In this document: piece by piece, positions 48,282-56,439 of the stretch | Position numbering within the stretch: position 1 is the stretch's first letter | Layout of the letters: the number at the start of each line of letters is the position of its first letter | Origin: Photobacterium sp. DA100 | GTDB lineage: Bacteria; Pseudomonadota; Gammaproteobacteria; Enterobacterales; Vibrionaceae | NCBI RefSeq assembly: GCF_029223585.1 | Contig: NZ_CP119423.1 | Coordinates: 682,001-746,000, forward strand | DNA: 64,000 bases | Direction: 5' to 3' | Translations under genes and position numbers: made by a program | The notes under the pieces: generated by a model | What the model saw: the letters and a program-made list of their open reading frames with translations, nothing else | Database searches by the model: none | What the model was told of the DNA's origin: nothing

Positions 48282-48384
48282 CGGTGAATAGCGCAGTTTG
48301 GTACGCATCTCAGGCTCTGGGAATAGCGGACCAGAGGGGCGGGGTCTGGAAGCCCAGCCGCGTCGAATCCCTCTTCACCGACCA
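48282..48384 (+). pseudogene. Aberrant tRNA-Pro with two insertions, copy B
   Basis: It is the same 103-nt form as copy A, with the same two insertions at the same points. The acceptor end is the normal TTCACCGACCA here. It starts 120 bp after the preceding normal tRNA-Pro, the same distance as between normal copies 3 and 4. Confidence 0.87.
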
Positions 48385-48427
48385 CTTATTCAAGTGGTAA
48401 GCCTGTATGGCATGCTGCTGACAACGT

Positions 48428-48504
<77 letters not shown>

Positions 48505-48547
48505 CTTATTCAAGTGGTAAGCCTGCATGGCATGCTGCTGACAATGT

Positions 48548-48624
<77 letters not shown>

Positions 48625-48631
48625 CTATTTA

Positions 48632-48661
48632 AAGCCTCAGTCGAAAGACTGAGGCTTTTTT
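48632..48661 (+). terminator. Terminator of the tRNA-Pro array, also the intron target
   Basis: An 11-bp perfect stem (48632-48642 with 48647-48657) with a GAAA loop is followed by six T. The group II intron begins four bases further on. Confidence 0.93.
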
Positions 48662-48665
48662 CGTT

Positions 48666-50554
48666 GTGCGCCGAGCATGGCGTTGTTCTAGGAGGTGAAA
48701 GTCCTCTACGGGCTCAGTCGAGCGAGAACCGTTAGCCTATGCAAGGGTGCCCACCGTGAGGCGGGATCTGAAGGAAGCAAATGGCAAAACTTGGCCGTGA
48801 CGAACAGAAATCTGATAGTAGGCCAGTACAACTTGGGTAACCTAGCAACATATAGAATAGCCCAATGCCTCGACGGGAAGTGTGTACGGGTAAATCAGGC
48901 ACAGCCAAGGGAAAGAACAACGTCTTACCTCGGGAGATCTTATTACCTGTCTCGGGCGAGACTAATGCAGCAGTGATGCTGTGTGATGGGAAATAAGAAG
49001 TCAGCAGAAGGCATAGTACCTTGGGGAAGTACAACCCAAGGGAAGGCCGGAACTGAATATATCAAGAAGCAGTCACTAGACACTCAATCATGTGGAGTCA
49101 TAGCAAGATGATCAAAATCTCTACGTACCAATGGGCAACACCGCAAGTGACGCTCATGGCCACGAAGAATGACAAGCATGATCGGCGTAGACAGGAGGAC
49201 GAGTCTTGGTGACCTCAACTCAGTTGATGGAGCAGATCTGTTCATCAACGAATCTGAACCAAGCCCTGAGAAGAGTGAAGAAGAACAAAGGGTGTGCTGG
49301 TGTCGATAAACTCGATATAACAGCGACTATCTCGATGCTTCGGCAGTCTTCAAATGGGCAAGCGCTCCGCCAGAGCCTTCTGGATGGGAGCTATCAACCC
49401 CAACCTGTTCTGGGTGTAGAAATCCCTAAACCTAGCGGGGGAGTTAGGCAACTAGGTATCCCAACAGTACTTGATAGGATAGTCCAACAGGCTATCACCT
49501 CAGTACTGACAGATATCTATGAACCGAAGTTCTCCCACAGTAGTTACGGGTTCAGGCCCAACCGTAGTGCCCACCATGCATTGGCGGCAGCAAGCCACTA
49601 CATCAGGGAGGGGCGGGGTTATGTAGTCGACATTGACCTAGCGAAATACTTCGATACCGTGAACCACGATAGACTGATGCACAGGCTATCGGAGGATATC
49701 ACGGACAAACGGGTACTGAAGCTGGTCAGGTCATACCTACAGGCAGGCATAATGCGAAACGGGTTAGCCGAGCAGAGGCAACGAGGGACACCACAGGGTG
49801 GACCATTATCTCCGCTGCTATCAAATATCGTATTAGATGAGTTGGATAAAGAGCTTGAGCGAAGAGGGCATAAGTTCTGCCGATATGCAGATGACTGCCA
49901 AATCTACGTGGGCAGTGAGGAAGCCGCGAACCGAGTAAAAGCCTCAATAACGGAGTTCTTGGAGCAGAAACTGAAACTCACGGTCAACCGTGAGAAAAGT
50001 GCGGCAACAAGAGTGACAGAGCGGACTTACCTAGGCCATCGCTTCCAACGAGGTGGAATTATCCATATCTCGAAGAGAGCACAAACTCATATGAAGAAGC
50101 GAGTGCGTCAAATAACGAAGCGGAATCGAGGGCGAGAGTTGAAGACAGTAATAGTCGAACTCACTCAATACCTAAGAGGATGGCAACACTACTTCAAGCT
50201 TGCCATACGGAAAAGCGCGATGCAGCGCTTAGATGAATGGATAAGGCGGCGCCTACGGTGCTATCGACTCAAGCAGCGCAAACGCAGACACAGTATAGCG
50301 TCATGGTTACGCCAAGAGGGCGTAAGCGAACGCAATGCGTGGAAGCTAGCGATGTCAGAGAAAGGATGGTGGCACTTGGCTTTATCGCCACAGCTCAATC
50401 AGGCCATGCCAACGAAACGGTTCAAGGAGATGGGCATGTACTCATTGCGAGATGGGTACGAGTTACTGAAAATATATTCGGAACCGCCGTATGCGACCCA
50501 CGCTTGTACGGTGGTGTGAGAGGACGGAGGCCGCGAGGCCTCCTCCTACTCGAT
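48666..50554 (+). mobile_element. Group II intron with its reverse transcriptase gene
   Basis: The 5' end GTGCG at 48666 is the group II intron consensus. A structured RNA region of about 540 bases precedes the RT gene, and a domain V/VI-like stretch (about 50480-50554, with GTACGGTGGTG and GGAGGCCGCGAGGCCTCC) follows it. The 3' end near 50554 (CTACTCGAT) is my estimate. The intron sits right behind a Rho-independent terminator, the target preference known for group IIC introns. The encoded protein has no visible endonuclease domain, also in line with that class. Confidence 0.85.
49206..50519 (+). CDS. Group II intron reverse transcriptase/maturase
   Basis: The 437-residue protein has RT motifs in order: GCAGVDKLD (RT0/1 region), IPKPSGGVRQLGIPTVLDR, SYGFRPNRSAHHAL, VVDIDLAKYFDTVNHD, GTPQGGPLSPLLSN and the catalytic YADD (in CRYADDCQIYV). 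Maturase domain X follows (about 300-400, with LRGWQHYF). No HNH endonuclease is seen at the C-terminus. Start: TTG at 49206 has AGGAGG eight bases upstream; a GTG at 49209 is the alternative. The frame is intact, so the intron may be mobile. Confidence 0.92.
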   Translation: MVTSTQLMEQICSSTNLNQALRRVKKNKGCAGVDKLDITATISMLRQSSNGQALRQSLLDGSYQPQPVLGVEIPKPSGGVRQLGIPTVLDRIVQQAITSVLTDIYEPKFSHSSYGFRPNRSAHHALAAASHYIREGRGYVVDIDLAKYFDTVNHDRLMHRLSEDITDKRVLKLVRSYLQAGIMRNGLAEQRQRGTPQGGPLSPLLSNIVLDELDKELERRGHKFCRYADDCQIYVGSEEAANRVKASITEFLEQKLKLTVNREKSAATRVTERTYLGHRFQRGGIIHISKRAQTHMKKRVRQITKRNRGRELKTVIVELTQYLRGWQHYFKLAIRKSAMQRLDEWIRRRLRCYRLKQRKRRHSIASWLRQEGVSERNAWKLAMSEKGWWHLALSPQLNQAMPTKRFKEMGMYSLRDGYELLKIYSEPPYATHACTVV

Positions 50555-50562
50555 TCTGCAGC

Positions 50563-50668
50563 TGTTGAATAGCTTAGTTTGGTCTCGCATCTCCAGCTCC
50601 TGGCAAATAGCGGACCAGAGGGTCGGGGTCTGGAAGCCCAGCCGCGTCGAATCCCTCTTCACCGACCA
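50563..50668 (+). pseudogene. Aberrant tRNA-Pro with two insertions, copy C (beyond the intron)
   Basis: This copy keeps the two insertions but is more diverged. The 5' end is TGTTGAATAGC instead of CGGTGAATAGC, and the D-arm reads TAGTTTGGTCTCGC. The anticodon-region insert can form CCAG-CTC-CTGG. The T-arm insert is identical to copies A and B, and the end TTCACCGACCA is normal. With a damaged 5' acceptor strand it is the least tRNA-like of the three. Confidence 0.82.
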
Positions 50669-50675
50669 CTCTTCA

Positions 50676-50725
50676 AAGCCTGCAGCGAAAGTCCGGGACG
50701 CGTAGTTTGGGGCTTTTTTCGTTAT
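50676..50725 (+). other. Degenerate copy of the tRNA-Pro terminator
   Basis: The stretch starts AAAGCCTGCAGCGAAAGTC and ends GGGGCTTTTTTCGTT, like the intact array terminator at 48632, but has about 17 extra bases (around CGGGACGCGTAGTTTGG) that break the stem. The T run remains. It implies that tRNA-Pro plus terminator was duplicated as one block. The 252-bp gap 50520-50771 holds only the intron end, the aberrant tRNA and this relic. Confidence 0.6.
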
Positions 50726-50771
50726 TGGGCCGTACCGCTTGGTTGTAATCCTATGGCGCTTGGGGCTGGCA

Positions 50772-51635
50772 TCAATCGCAGCTAACCTGCCGGCTCTGGC
50801 TTAACTGATTAATTGAAAACCCTTCCTGCTTGAGTAATGCTGGCAACCCTTCCTGTCCCAATAAGTGCATGGCACCAACGACAATTAAGAACTTACCCTG
50901 CTGATAAGTTGGATCGTGGCTCAGCTGTGCGGCCCAATCGTGGTTGCGCTCGATGATCAGGGCGGCATCGGTTTGGTCATTGTACTGGCTGTTATCAAAC
51001 AGGGTGGCGAGTTGCTGTTGGTCACCGGCCTGCCAGGCGTTGATCAGGCAAGTGAGCTGCTCGGTCATCTCTCCCCACTCATTGACAGTGGCCATGAGGA
51101 GATCTTTGCCATGATCATCGAGTTGTTCCATCAAGCGTAGCTGTTGCTCGATGCTTTCCAGCTCGAGAATTGGCAGTTGGCTGGCCCGGGCGCGCTTGAG
51201 AAGGGTGAGATCAATCCCCCTGTCTGGGCTGAGGCCAGCTTGTTCGGCCATTTTCATCTGTAAACTGATAGCAGCTAGCCAGGGGGGGGAGCTGAGCAGT
51301 GACGAGGATGATAAATCGGCTTGTTTGGCCGTTGCCGCGAGAGATTGTTTTTCAGCGTCTGATAACATCTGGGCAGTAGTGGCGACTGCCGGGTTGAGCC
51401 GTGCCGAGCTGGGTTTGAGGATATTGGCTTCAACCACGAGGGCATCGGCACTGTCCCAGTGGGTGGTAAAGGCTGCTGGCAGAGGATAGAAGTTGTCGTC
51501 GCCCGCATGGATGGAGCCGAGAATGATAAATTGCCGGTTGGCATCTTGCGCCTGCCAAACCAGAGGTTCGGCAGCGACGCTGGCAGTCATAAAGGGCAGC
51601 AGCAAGGCTGCCCGGGTGAAAAGCGATTTCAGCAT
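50772..51635 (-). CDS. TraB/GumN family protein (YbaP-like)
   Basis: The 287-residue protein has a signal peptide (LLLPFMTASVAAEP) and the two paired motifs of the family: ILGSIHAGDDNFYPLP near residue 40 and VVGAMHLLGQEGLPALL near residue 257. Related proteins are thought to be metalloproteases, but the activity is not proven. It lies beside copA as E. coli ybaP lies near its copA region; ybaP is the likely orthologue. Confidence 0.9.
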   Translation of the reverse strand: MLKSLFTRAALLLPFMTASVAAEPLVWQAQDANRQFIILGSIHAGDDNFYPLPAAFTTHWDSADALVVEANILKPSSARLNPAVATTAQMLSDAEKQSLAATAKQADLSSSSLLSSPPWLAAISLQMKMAEQAGLSPDRGIDLTLLKRARASQLPILELESIEQQLRLMEQLDDHGKDLLMATVNEWGEMTEQLTCLINAWQAGDQQQLATLFDNSQYNDQTDAALIIERNHDWAAQLSHDPTYQQGKFLIVVGAMHLLGQEGLPALLKQEGFSINQLSQSRQVSCD

Positions 51636-51713
51636 AGTGATCCTGTGAGCTGATATAACCCGTTATTATGCAGTTATATCAGCTCATGACAGGGGATTCA
51701 TCAACTGGGCGAA

Positions 51714-51836
51714 CTATTTGTTTGCCTGTTGGTTGTTCGCTGCCGGGCTATTTGCTGAATGTTCCTTTTTTGCTGGTTGTAACCAGAACCACCAGACAAT
51801 AAAGGCAATGGCAAGCGTGCCGATGATAGCAACCAT
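51714..51836 (-). CDS. 40-residue membrane protein immediately behind copA
   Basis: ATG at 51836 is one base after the copA stop (51838-51840) and GGAGAA lies about six bases upstream, so it is probably translated from the copA message. The protein begins MVAIIGTLAIAFIVWWFWLQP: one membrane helix with two adjacent Trp and a third nearby. It ends in a short hydrophilic, Asn/Gln-rich tail (AANNQQANK). I do not recognise a named family. Its position suggests a small partner of the copper ATPase, which is inference. Confidence 0.7.
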   Translation of the reverse strand: MVAIIGTLAIAFIVWWFWLQPAKKEHSANSPAANNQQANK

Positions 51837-51837
51837 A

Positions 51838-54780
51838 TTAGTTCTCCGTTTGTGCCTGAGCGGCTTGTCTGTCGCCGCCGTCCGGCTTGAATAGCCTTAG
51901 ACGGTTAGCATTACTCACCACGGTGATCGAAGACAGTGCCATGGCAGCGCCGGCTACGACAGGGCTGAGCAGGGCACCGGTGAATGGGAACAGGATCCCT
52001 GCGGCCACGGGAATGCCCAGCGTGTTGTAAATAAAGGCACCGAATAGATTCTGCTTCATGTTACGTAGAGTCGCTTTTGACAGCTGCAAGGCATCCGGTA
52101 CGCCATGAAGGGAGTGGCGCACCAAGGTGAGCTGAGCGCTCTCAATCGCCACGTCACTGCCGCTGCCCATCGCGATACCGATGTCGGCCTGGGCCAGGGC
52201 GGGCGCATCATTGATACCGTCACCGACCATGGCAACACGCTTACCCTGCTGCTGGATTCTCTCCACTTCGCTGGCTTTGCCATCGGGTAGTACACCAGCA
52301 ATAACATGCGCAATGCCAGCCTGCTTGGCGATGGCATTGGCGGTAGCCGGGATATCGCCGGTTAGCATAATGACCTCTAGCCCCATTTTTTGCATCCGCT
52401 TGATCGCAGAGACCGAGTCATGGCGGATGGGATCGCTGACGGCCAGCAGGCCCGCAAGTTGGCCGTCGACCGCCACATAAATCGGGGTTGCGCCCTGAAC
52501 GCTGGCATCAACCGTGGCTGGCAGGGCTGGAGAAAGATCTACCCGGTGCTGGTCCATCAGCTTTTGGTTACCCAGCAGTACCGTGTGGCCCAGTACTTGG
52601 CCGCTGATGCCATAGCCAGGCTGCGCGCGGAAGTGCTGCTGCGGCTCGAGGCTGAGTGCTTCTGCTTTGGCGGCGTTGACAATCGCTGCTGCAAGGGGGT
52701 GCTCGGAACCTTGCTCGAGGCTGGCTGCCAGGGTCAGCAGCTGGCCTTTGTTGAAGCCGCTATAGCACTCACTGCTGATAAGCGCAGGCTTGCCTTCGGT
52801 CAGGGTACCGGTTTTATCCAGTATCACGGTATCGACATCGGCCGCAATTTGCAGGGCTTCGGCGTTACGGATCAAGACGCCGTACTCAGCAGCGCGGCCG
52901 ACACCGACGGTCACCGACATTGGCGTGGCAAGGCCGAGGGCGCAAGGACAGGCGATGATCAATACTGTTGTGGCGGTCACTAGCATATAGACCGACGAGG
53001 GCTCTGGGCCGAAGTAGTACCAGATCATGGCGGTGACGATGGCGATGATCATGACCGCCGGCACGAAAATGGCAGAAATGGTATCGGCCAGCCGAGCTAA
53101 AGCGGGTTTGCTGCTTTGCGCCTGGCGTACCAGCTCGATAATTCTTGCCAGCATGGTATCGCGGCCGATTTTTTCTGCCGTAAACAGTAGGCTGCCGTGC
53201 TGGTTGATGGTACCGGCGTGAAGGGTATCGCCCGCTTTCTTGTTGGCCGGAATAGGCTCGCCGGTCAGCATCGATTCATCGATATAGCTCTGACCTTCGA
53301 GGATGGTGCCATCGACCGGCACTTTGGCGCCGGGATGAAGGCGCAGTACCATGCCGGTACGAACGTCTGCAAGGGGCACTTCACGCTCTTCGCCGTTGTC
53401 AACGATGACAGCGGTTGGCGGTTGCAAGTCCATCAGTTGCTCGAGGGCTTTGGAGGTTCGGCTTCGGGCCCGGGCTTCCAGGGCGTGACCGAGGGTGATC
53501 AGGCCCAGAATCATCGCCGAGGCTTCGAAGTAGACATGGCGGGCTTGCATCGGCAATAAGTCAGGCACAAGTACCACTAAGGTTGAATACAGCCAGGCCG
53601 CACCGGTACCGAGAGCGACCAGGGTATCCATGGTTGCCCGGTGATGCTTGAACGCTTTCCAGGCATTGACGAAGAAGTGCTTCCCCACCGTGGCAAGTAA
53701 AATCAGGGTGATGATCCCTATCGCCCCCCAGCCAATTTGGTCAGCCCGGGAGACGATCATCATGCTGCCGCCGAATACGCCCCAAGCCATTAAAGGGCCT
53801 CCGACAGTCAGTGCAATATAGGCATTTTTGATGTGCTGGCGATATACCTGCTCGTTTTGCGCTTGCTGGCGCTGGCGGCGTGTCAGCTCGTCTTCGGACA
53901 ACTCGGCCTGGTATCCGGCGTCCGCAACAGCCTGGAGAATGAGGCTGCTCTGTGCATCACCGCTAACCAGGGCTGTCCGCTCGGCCAAATTGACGCTGGT
54001 GGATACCACTCCGGGCACGCTTAGGATGGCTTTCTCGACCGAACTGACGCAGCTGGCGCAGGTCATGCCTGACAAAATAAATTGCTGTGATATGTTGCTG
54101 CCCTGCGGTTCGCCTGCGCTGCTCAGCGGCTCTGCCGGTACCTCGTCTGTGGCAGTATTGGTCGCAGTGCTGCTGGCAGCGGATTCGCTGGTATCAGCTT
54201 GTTCCGTTGCCGGTGAGGCAGTAAAACCAGCGTCTTCAATCAAGGCGATGACCGTTGCTTGAGGCTGGGTGGTCCGCACACTGGCATGGGTTTTACTGAC
54301 GGTAAAGCTGTCGATGCCAGCTTGCTGTGCCAGCAGCTCTTCAACTTTGGCGACACACTTTCCGCAACTTAGCCCTGACAGGGACAGCTCATAGGCGCTG
54401 TAGGCCGGTACGCTGTAGCCGAGCGACTCAATGAGCTCGATTAGTTGCGGTTCGGGCAGGGTGCCACTGGCGTTAAGCGCGGTTTTGCTGACATCCGCAA
54501 AGAAAATGTCAGGGTGCCCGTCCAGCGCATCCTTGACCTTGCGGACACATTTGCCGCAGGACAGGCCCGCCAGTGGAAGCTGGTACTGATAACCAGCTTC
54601 ATACCCGAGCTGGGTAATAGTATCGACGGCCGCCTGTGGGGTAAACGTTCCCCGCAGGGTGGCTTGTTCGGTATTGACATCAACGGATTCAACACCCGGT
54701 AGTGCAGTGAGGGCCGCTTTGATTTTATTGGCGCAGTTCATACAGCGCACCTTCTTCAGCGGCAGGGTTAACTCGACCAT
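51838..54780 (-). CDS. copA: Copper-exporting P1B-type ATPase with four HMA domains
   Basis: CopA pumps Cu(I) out of the cytoplasm. The 980-residue protein is longer than E. coli CopA (834) because the N-terminus has four metal-binding HMA domains: C13-MN-C16, C75-GK-C78, C139-GK-C142 and C241-AS-C244. A Ser/Thr/Ala-rich linker lies at about 190-228. Then come eight expected membrane segments, TGE (506-508), C611-P-C, the phosphorylated D655 in DKTGT and GDGINDAPAL. It is divergent from cueR, with a CueR-type promoter between them. Confidence 0.96.
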   Translation of the reverse strand: MVELTLPLKKVRCMNCANKIKAALTALPGVESVDVNTEQATLRGTFTPQAAVDTITQLGYEAGYQYQLPLAGLSCGKCVRKVKDALDGHPDIFFADVSKTALNASGTLPEPQLIELIESLGYSVPAYSAYELSLSGLSCGKCVAKVEELLAQQAGIDSFTVSKTHASVRTTQPQATVIALIEDAGFTASPATEQADTSESAASSTATNTATDEVPAEPLSSAGEPQGSNISQQFILSGMTCASCVSSVEKAILSVPGVVSTSVNLAERTALVSGDAQSSLILQAVADAGYQAELSEDELTRRQRQQAQNEQVYRQHIKNAYIALTVGGPLMAWGVFGGSMMIVSRADQIGWGAIGIITLILLATVGKHFFVNAWKAFKHHRATMDTLVALGTGAAWLYSTLVVLVPDLLPMQARHVYFEASAMILGLITLGHALEARARSRTSKALEQLMDLQPPTAVIVDNGEEREVPLADVRTGMVLRLHPGAKVPVDGTILEGQSYIDESMLTGEPIPANKKAGDTLHAGTINQHGSLLFTAEKIGRDTMLARIIELVRQAQSSKPALARLADTISAIFVPAVMIIAIVTAMIWYYFGPEPSSVYMLVTATTVLIIACPCALGLATPMSVTVGVGRAAEYGVLIRNAEALQIAADVDTVILDKTGTLTEGKPALISSECYSGFNKGQLLTLAASLEQGSEHPLAAAIVNAAKAEALSLEPQQHFRAQPGYGISGQVLGHTVLLGNQKLMDQHRVDLSPALPATVDASVQGATPIYVAVDGQLAGLLAVSDPIRHDSVSAIKRMQKMGLEVIMLTGDIPATANAIAKQAGIAHVIAGVLPDGKASEVERIQQQGKRVAMVGDGINDAPALAQADIGIAMGSGSDVAIESAQLTLVRHSLHGVPDALQLSKATLRNMKQNLFGAFIYNTLGIPVAAGILFPFTGALLSPVVAGAAMALSSITVVSNANRLRLFKPDGGDRQAAQAQTEN

Positions 54781-54822
54781 ATTGAAGCCTTACTGGTGAT
54801 ACGGTTTTATTCACTTAAACTC

Positions 54823-54853
54823 ATCATAAAGCTTCCATCAACTGGAAGGTCAA
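54823..54853 (-). promoter_or_regulatory. CueR-controlled copA promoter
   Basis: On the minus strand -35 TTGACC (54848-54853) and -10 TATGAT (54823-54828) are separated by 19 bases, the overlong spacing of MerR-family promoters. The spacer holds the dyad ACCTTCC-N7-GGAAGCT, very like the E. coli copA operator. The -10 lies about 43 bases from the copA start. Confidence 0.88.
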
Positions 54854-54890
54854 TACATTTTGACGGCTATCGAGAGAAGCAATAATAGGC

Positions 54891-54919
54891 TTGATACTAG
54901 GGCGATAAAAGAGAATACT
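54891..54919 (+). promoter_or_regulatory. Probable cueR promoter
   Basis: TTGATA (54891-54896) and AATACT (54914-54919) are separated by 17 bases and face cueR, whose ATG is 37 bases beyond. Confidence 0.55.
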
Positions 54920-54929
54920 AACAAGTATA

Positions 54930-54950
54930 ACCTTCCATTAACTGTAAGGC
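54930..54950 (+). promoter_or_regulatory. Second CueR-like operator over the cueR leader
   Basis: The dyad ACCTTCC-N7-GTAAGGC lies just downstream of the cueR -10 and overlaps the ribosome-binding region. Six of seven bases of the right arm pair with the left. The position fits autorepression or a transcription block rather than activation. Confidence 0.55.
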
Positions 54951-54955
54951 TGAGT

Positions 54956-55348
54956 ATGAATATCAGTGAAGTGGCTCAGCAAACTGGGCTGACAACCAAG
55001 ACGATCCGTTTTTATGAGGATAAAGGTATTATCTCGCCGCCGGGCCGAGCGGCGAATGGCTATCGCCAGTACAGTGCCAAGCATATCGATGAGCTGCATC
55101 TTATTCGGCGCTCGCGCTTGGTTGGCTTTACGCTCGATGAAGGCCGTGAGCTACTGGCCTTTTCTCGTGATCCGCAGCGGCGCAGTGCCGACGTCAAAGC
55201 CAAAGCCGAGCAAAAGCTGCTGGAAATCGACGAGAAAATCAAAGAGCTGCTTGAGATGAAGCAGACGCTGGAGGCGTTAACCAAACAGTGCCCGGGCGAT
55301 GAAGGGGCGAGTTGCCCAATTATTGAAGGCCTGTGCCGTCACCGCTAG
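54956..55348 (+). CDS. cueR: Cu(I)-responsive MerR-family regulator CueR
   Basis: CueR twists copper-gene promoters when it binds Cu(I). The 130-residue protein has the MerR DNA-binding domain (ISEVAQQTGLTTKTIRFYEDKGII), a long dimerisation helix, and the metal loop C112-PGDEGAS-C120, at the same residue numbers as in E. coli CueR. I chose ATG 54956, where homology begins; the frame stays open to 54860 but that part shows no homology and spans the promoter. Confidence 0.95.
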   Translation: MNISEVAQQTGLTTKTIRFYEDKGIISPPGRAANGYRQYSAKHIDELHLIRRSRLVGFTLDEGRELLAFSRDPQRRSADVKAKAEQKLLEIDEKIKELLEMKQTLEALTKQCPGDEGASCPIIEGLCRHR

Positions 55349-55370
55349 ATAAGACAGAGCAAGCGCGAAC

Positions 55371-55398
55371 AAAAGAAAAGGCAGGAGAGCCCTGCCTT
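55371..55398 (-). terminator. Terminator between cueR and cnoX
   Basis: An 8-bp stem (55378-55385 with 55391-55398) is followed on the minus strand by TTCTTTTG, ending the cnoX transcript; it may also serve cueR. Confidence 0.7.
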
Positions 55399-55429
55399 GT
55401 CGTGATGGTCAGTCCGCTGACGGCTGTGC

Positions 55430-56284
55430 TTAGTAAAGCAGTGAGTAGAGCTGACGGCGGTATTTGCTGGCCACGGCATTGCCTTGGCCTAGCGCAGCCA
55501 GAATATCCATCATGGTTTTCTTGGCTCCGCCATCGGCAAAGTTCATGTCTTTGCGCAGCAGGTTGATCAGTAGCTCTAGGGCTTCCTCTGCGCGCTCAAC
55601 CTGGCTGTACTGTACGGCAAGCTCATAGGCAATCTCATTGTTGCCAGGCTCCGCCGCCAGTTTTTCCTCCAGCAATCGGATTTCCGGCGAATCGCTCGCT
55701 TGCTGGTGCAGTTCCAGTTTTGCCATCAGTCCTTTGTACTTGGCATCCTGATCTTGCATCGGGATAGTGGCAAGCAGGGTCTGTGCTTCATCGTACTGGG
55801 ACGTACCGAGCAGGCATTCTGCCATCGCCAAATTGATCACGCTGTTCTGGGCGAATTTCGCCGCCAGCTCACGCAGTACCGGCAGGGCTTCGTTGTACTG
55901 TTGGTTGTCAACTTGCTCCAGGGCGGCCTTGAGGGCTAGCTCCTCCTGGCTCGGCAGGTGCTTGGCCAGCATCTCGGCCAGGCTTTGCTCCGTTTGTGGG
56001 CCTGCGGCACCATCAACCGGCTGGCCATTTTTGAATACGGCGACGGTTGGCAGGCTACGCACACCAAATTGGCCGGCGACCATTGGCTGGGATTCACAGT
56101 CCAGGGTCGCCAGAGTGACCTGGCCGTGATAAGACGCTGCCAGCTTTTCCAAAATTTGATTCACTTCAGCCGTTTCAGGCATGGACGGGGCCCAGAAGCT
56201 GATCACCACAGGGGTTTGCATCGATTGCTCGATCACCTGCTGCAGATTCTGTTCGTTCAGTTCGATGGCTAGTTGGTCATACAT
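55430..56284 (-). CDS. cnoX: Thioredoxin-like/TPR chaperone-holdase CnoX (YbbN)
   Basis: The 284-residue protein has a thioredoxin-like fold (about 1-110) and TPR-like helices behind it (about 120-284). E. coli CnoX protects proteins from hypochlorite damage and works with GroEL. In the active-site place of the thioredoxin fold the sequence reads FWAPSMPET, with no cysteine, so redox catalysis is unlikely. The start at 56284 (MYDQLAIELNE) matches where homology begins; the frame is open to 56323. It lies in the cnoX-SDR-tesA order of E. coli ybbN-ybbO-tesA. Confidence 0.9.
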   Translation of the reverse strand: MYDQLAIELNEQNLQQVIEQSMQTPVVISFWAPSMPETAEVNQILEKLAASYHGQVTLATLDCESQPMVAGQFGVRSLPTVAVFKNGQPVDGAAGPQTEQSLAEMLAKHLPSQEELALKAALEQVDNQQYNEALPVLRELAAKFAQNSVINLAMAECLLGTSQYDEAQTLLATIPMQDQDAKYKGLMAKLELHQQASDSPEIRLLEEKLAAEPGNNEIAYELAVQYSQVERAEEALELLINLLRKDMNFADGGAKKTMMDILAALGQGNAVASKYRRQLYSLLY

Positions 56285-56410
56285 GGGTTTATCTTCACTC
56301 CCTGGACTTCTGAAAAAGCGCATAGGCCATAAATTTCTTCGTTGTCATAGTTATGGGGGGAAAGCCAAGCATTTTCAAGGGAGAGCGGCGGGAAGATAGC
56401 GCTGGGAGCA

Positions 56411-56435
56411 ATAAAAAAGGAGAGCCTCGCTCTCC
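56411..56435 (-). terminator. Terminator behind the 22-codon frame
   Basis: A 7-bp stem (56419-56425 with 56429-56435) with a 3-base loop is followed on the minus strand by TTTTTTATTGC. It lies five bases after the small frame's stop. Confidence 0.8.
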
Positions 56436-56439
56436 ATTT

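Noticed and set aside
49206..50519. Retron or diversity-generating-retroelement reverse transcriptase
   Set aside because: The maturase domain, the GTGCG 5' end and the domain V/VI-like 3' end fit a group II intron; no msr/msd or template-repeat pair is seen.
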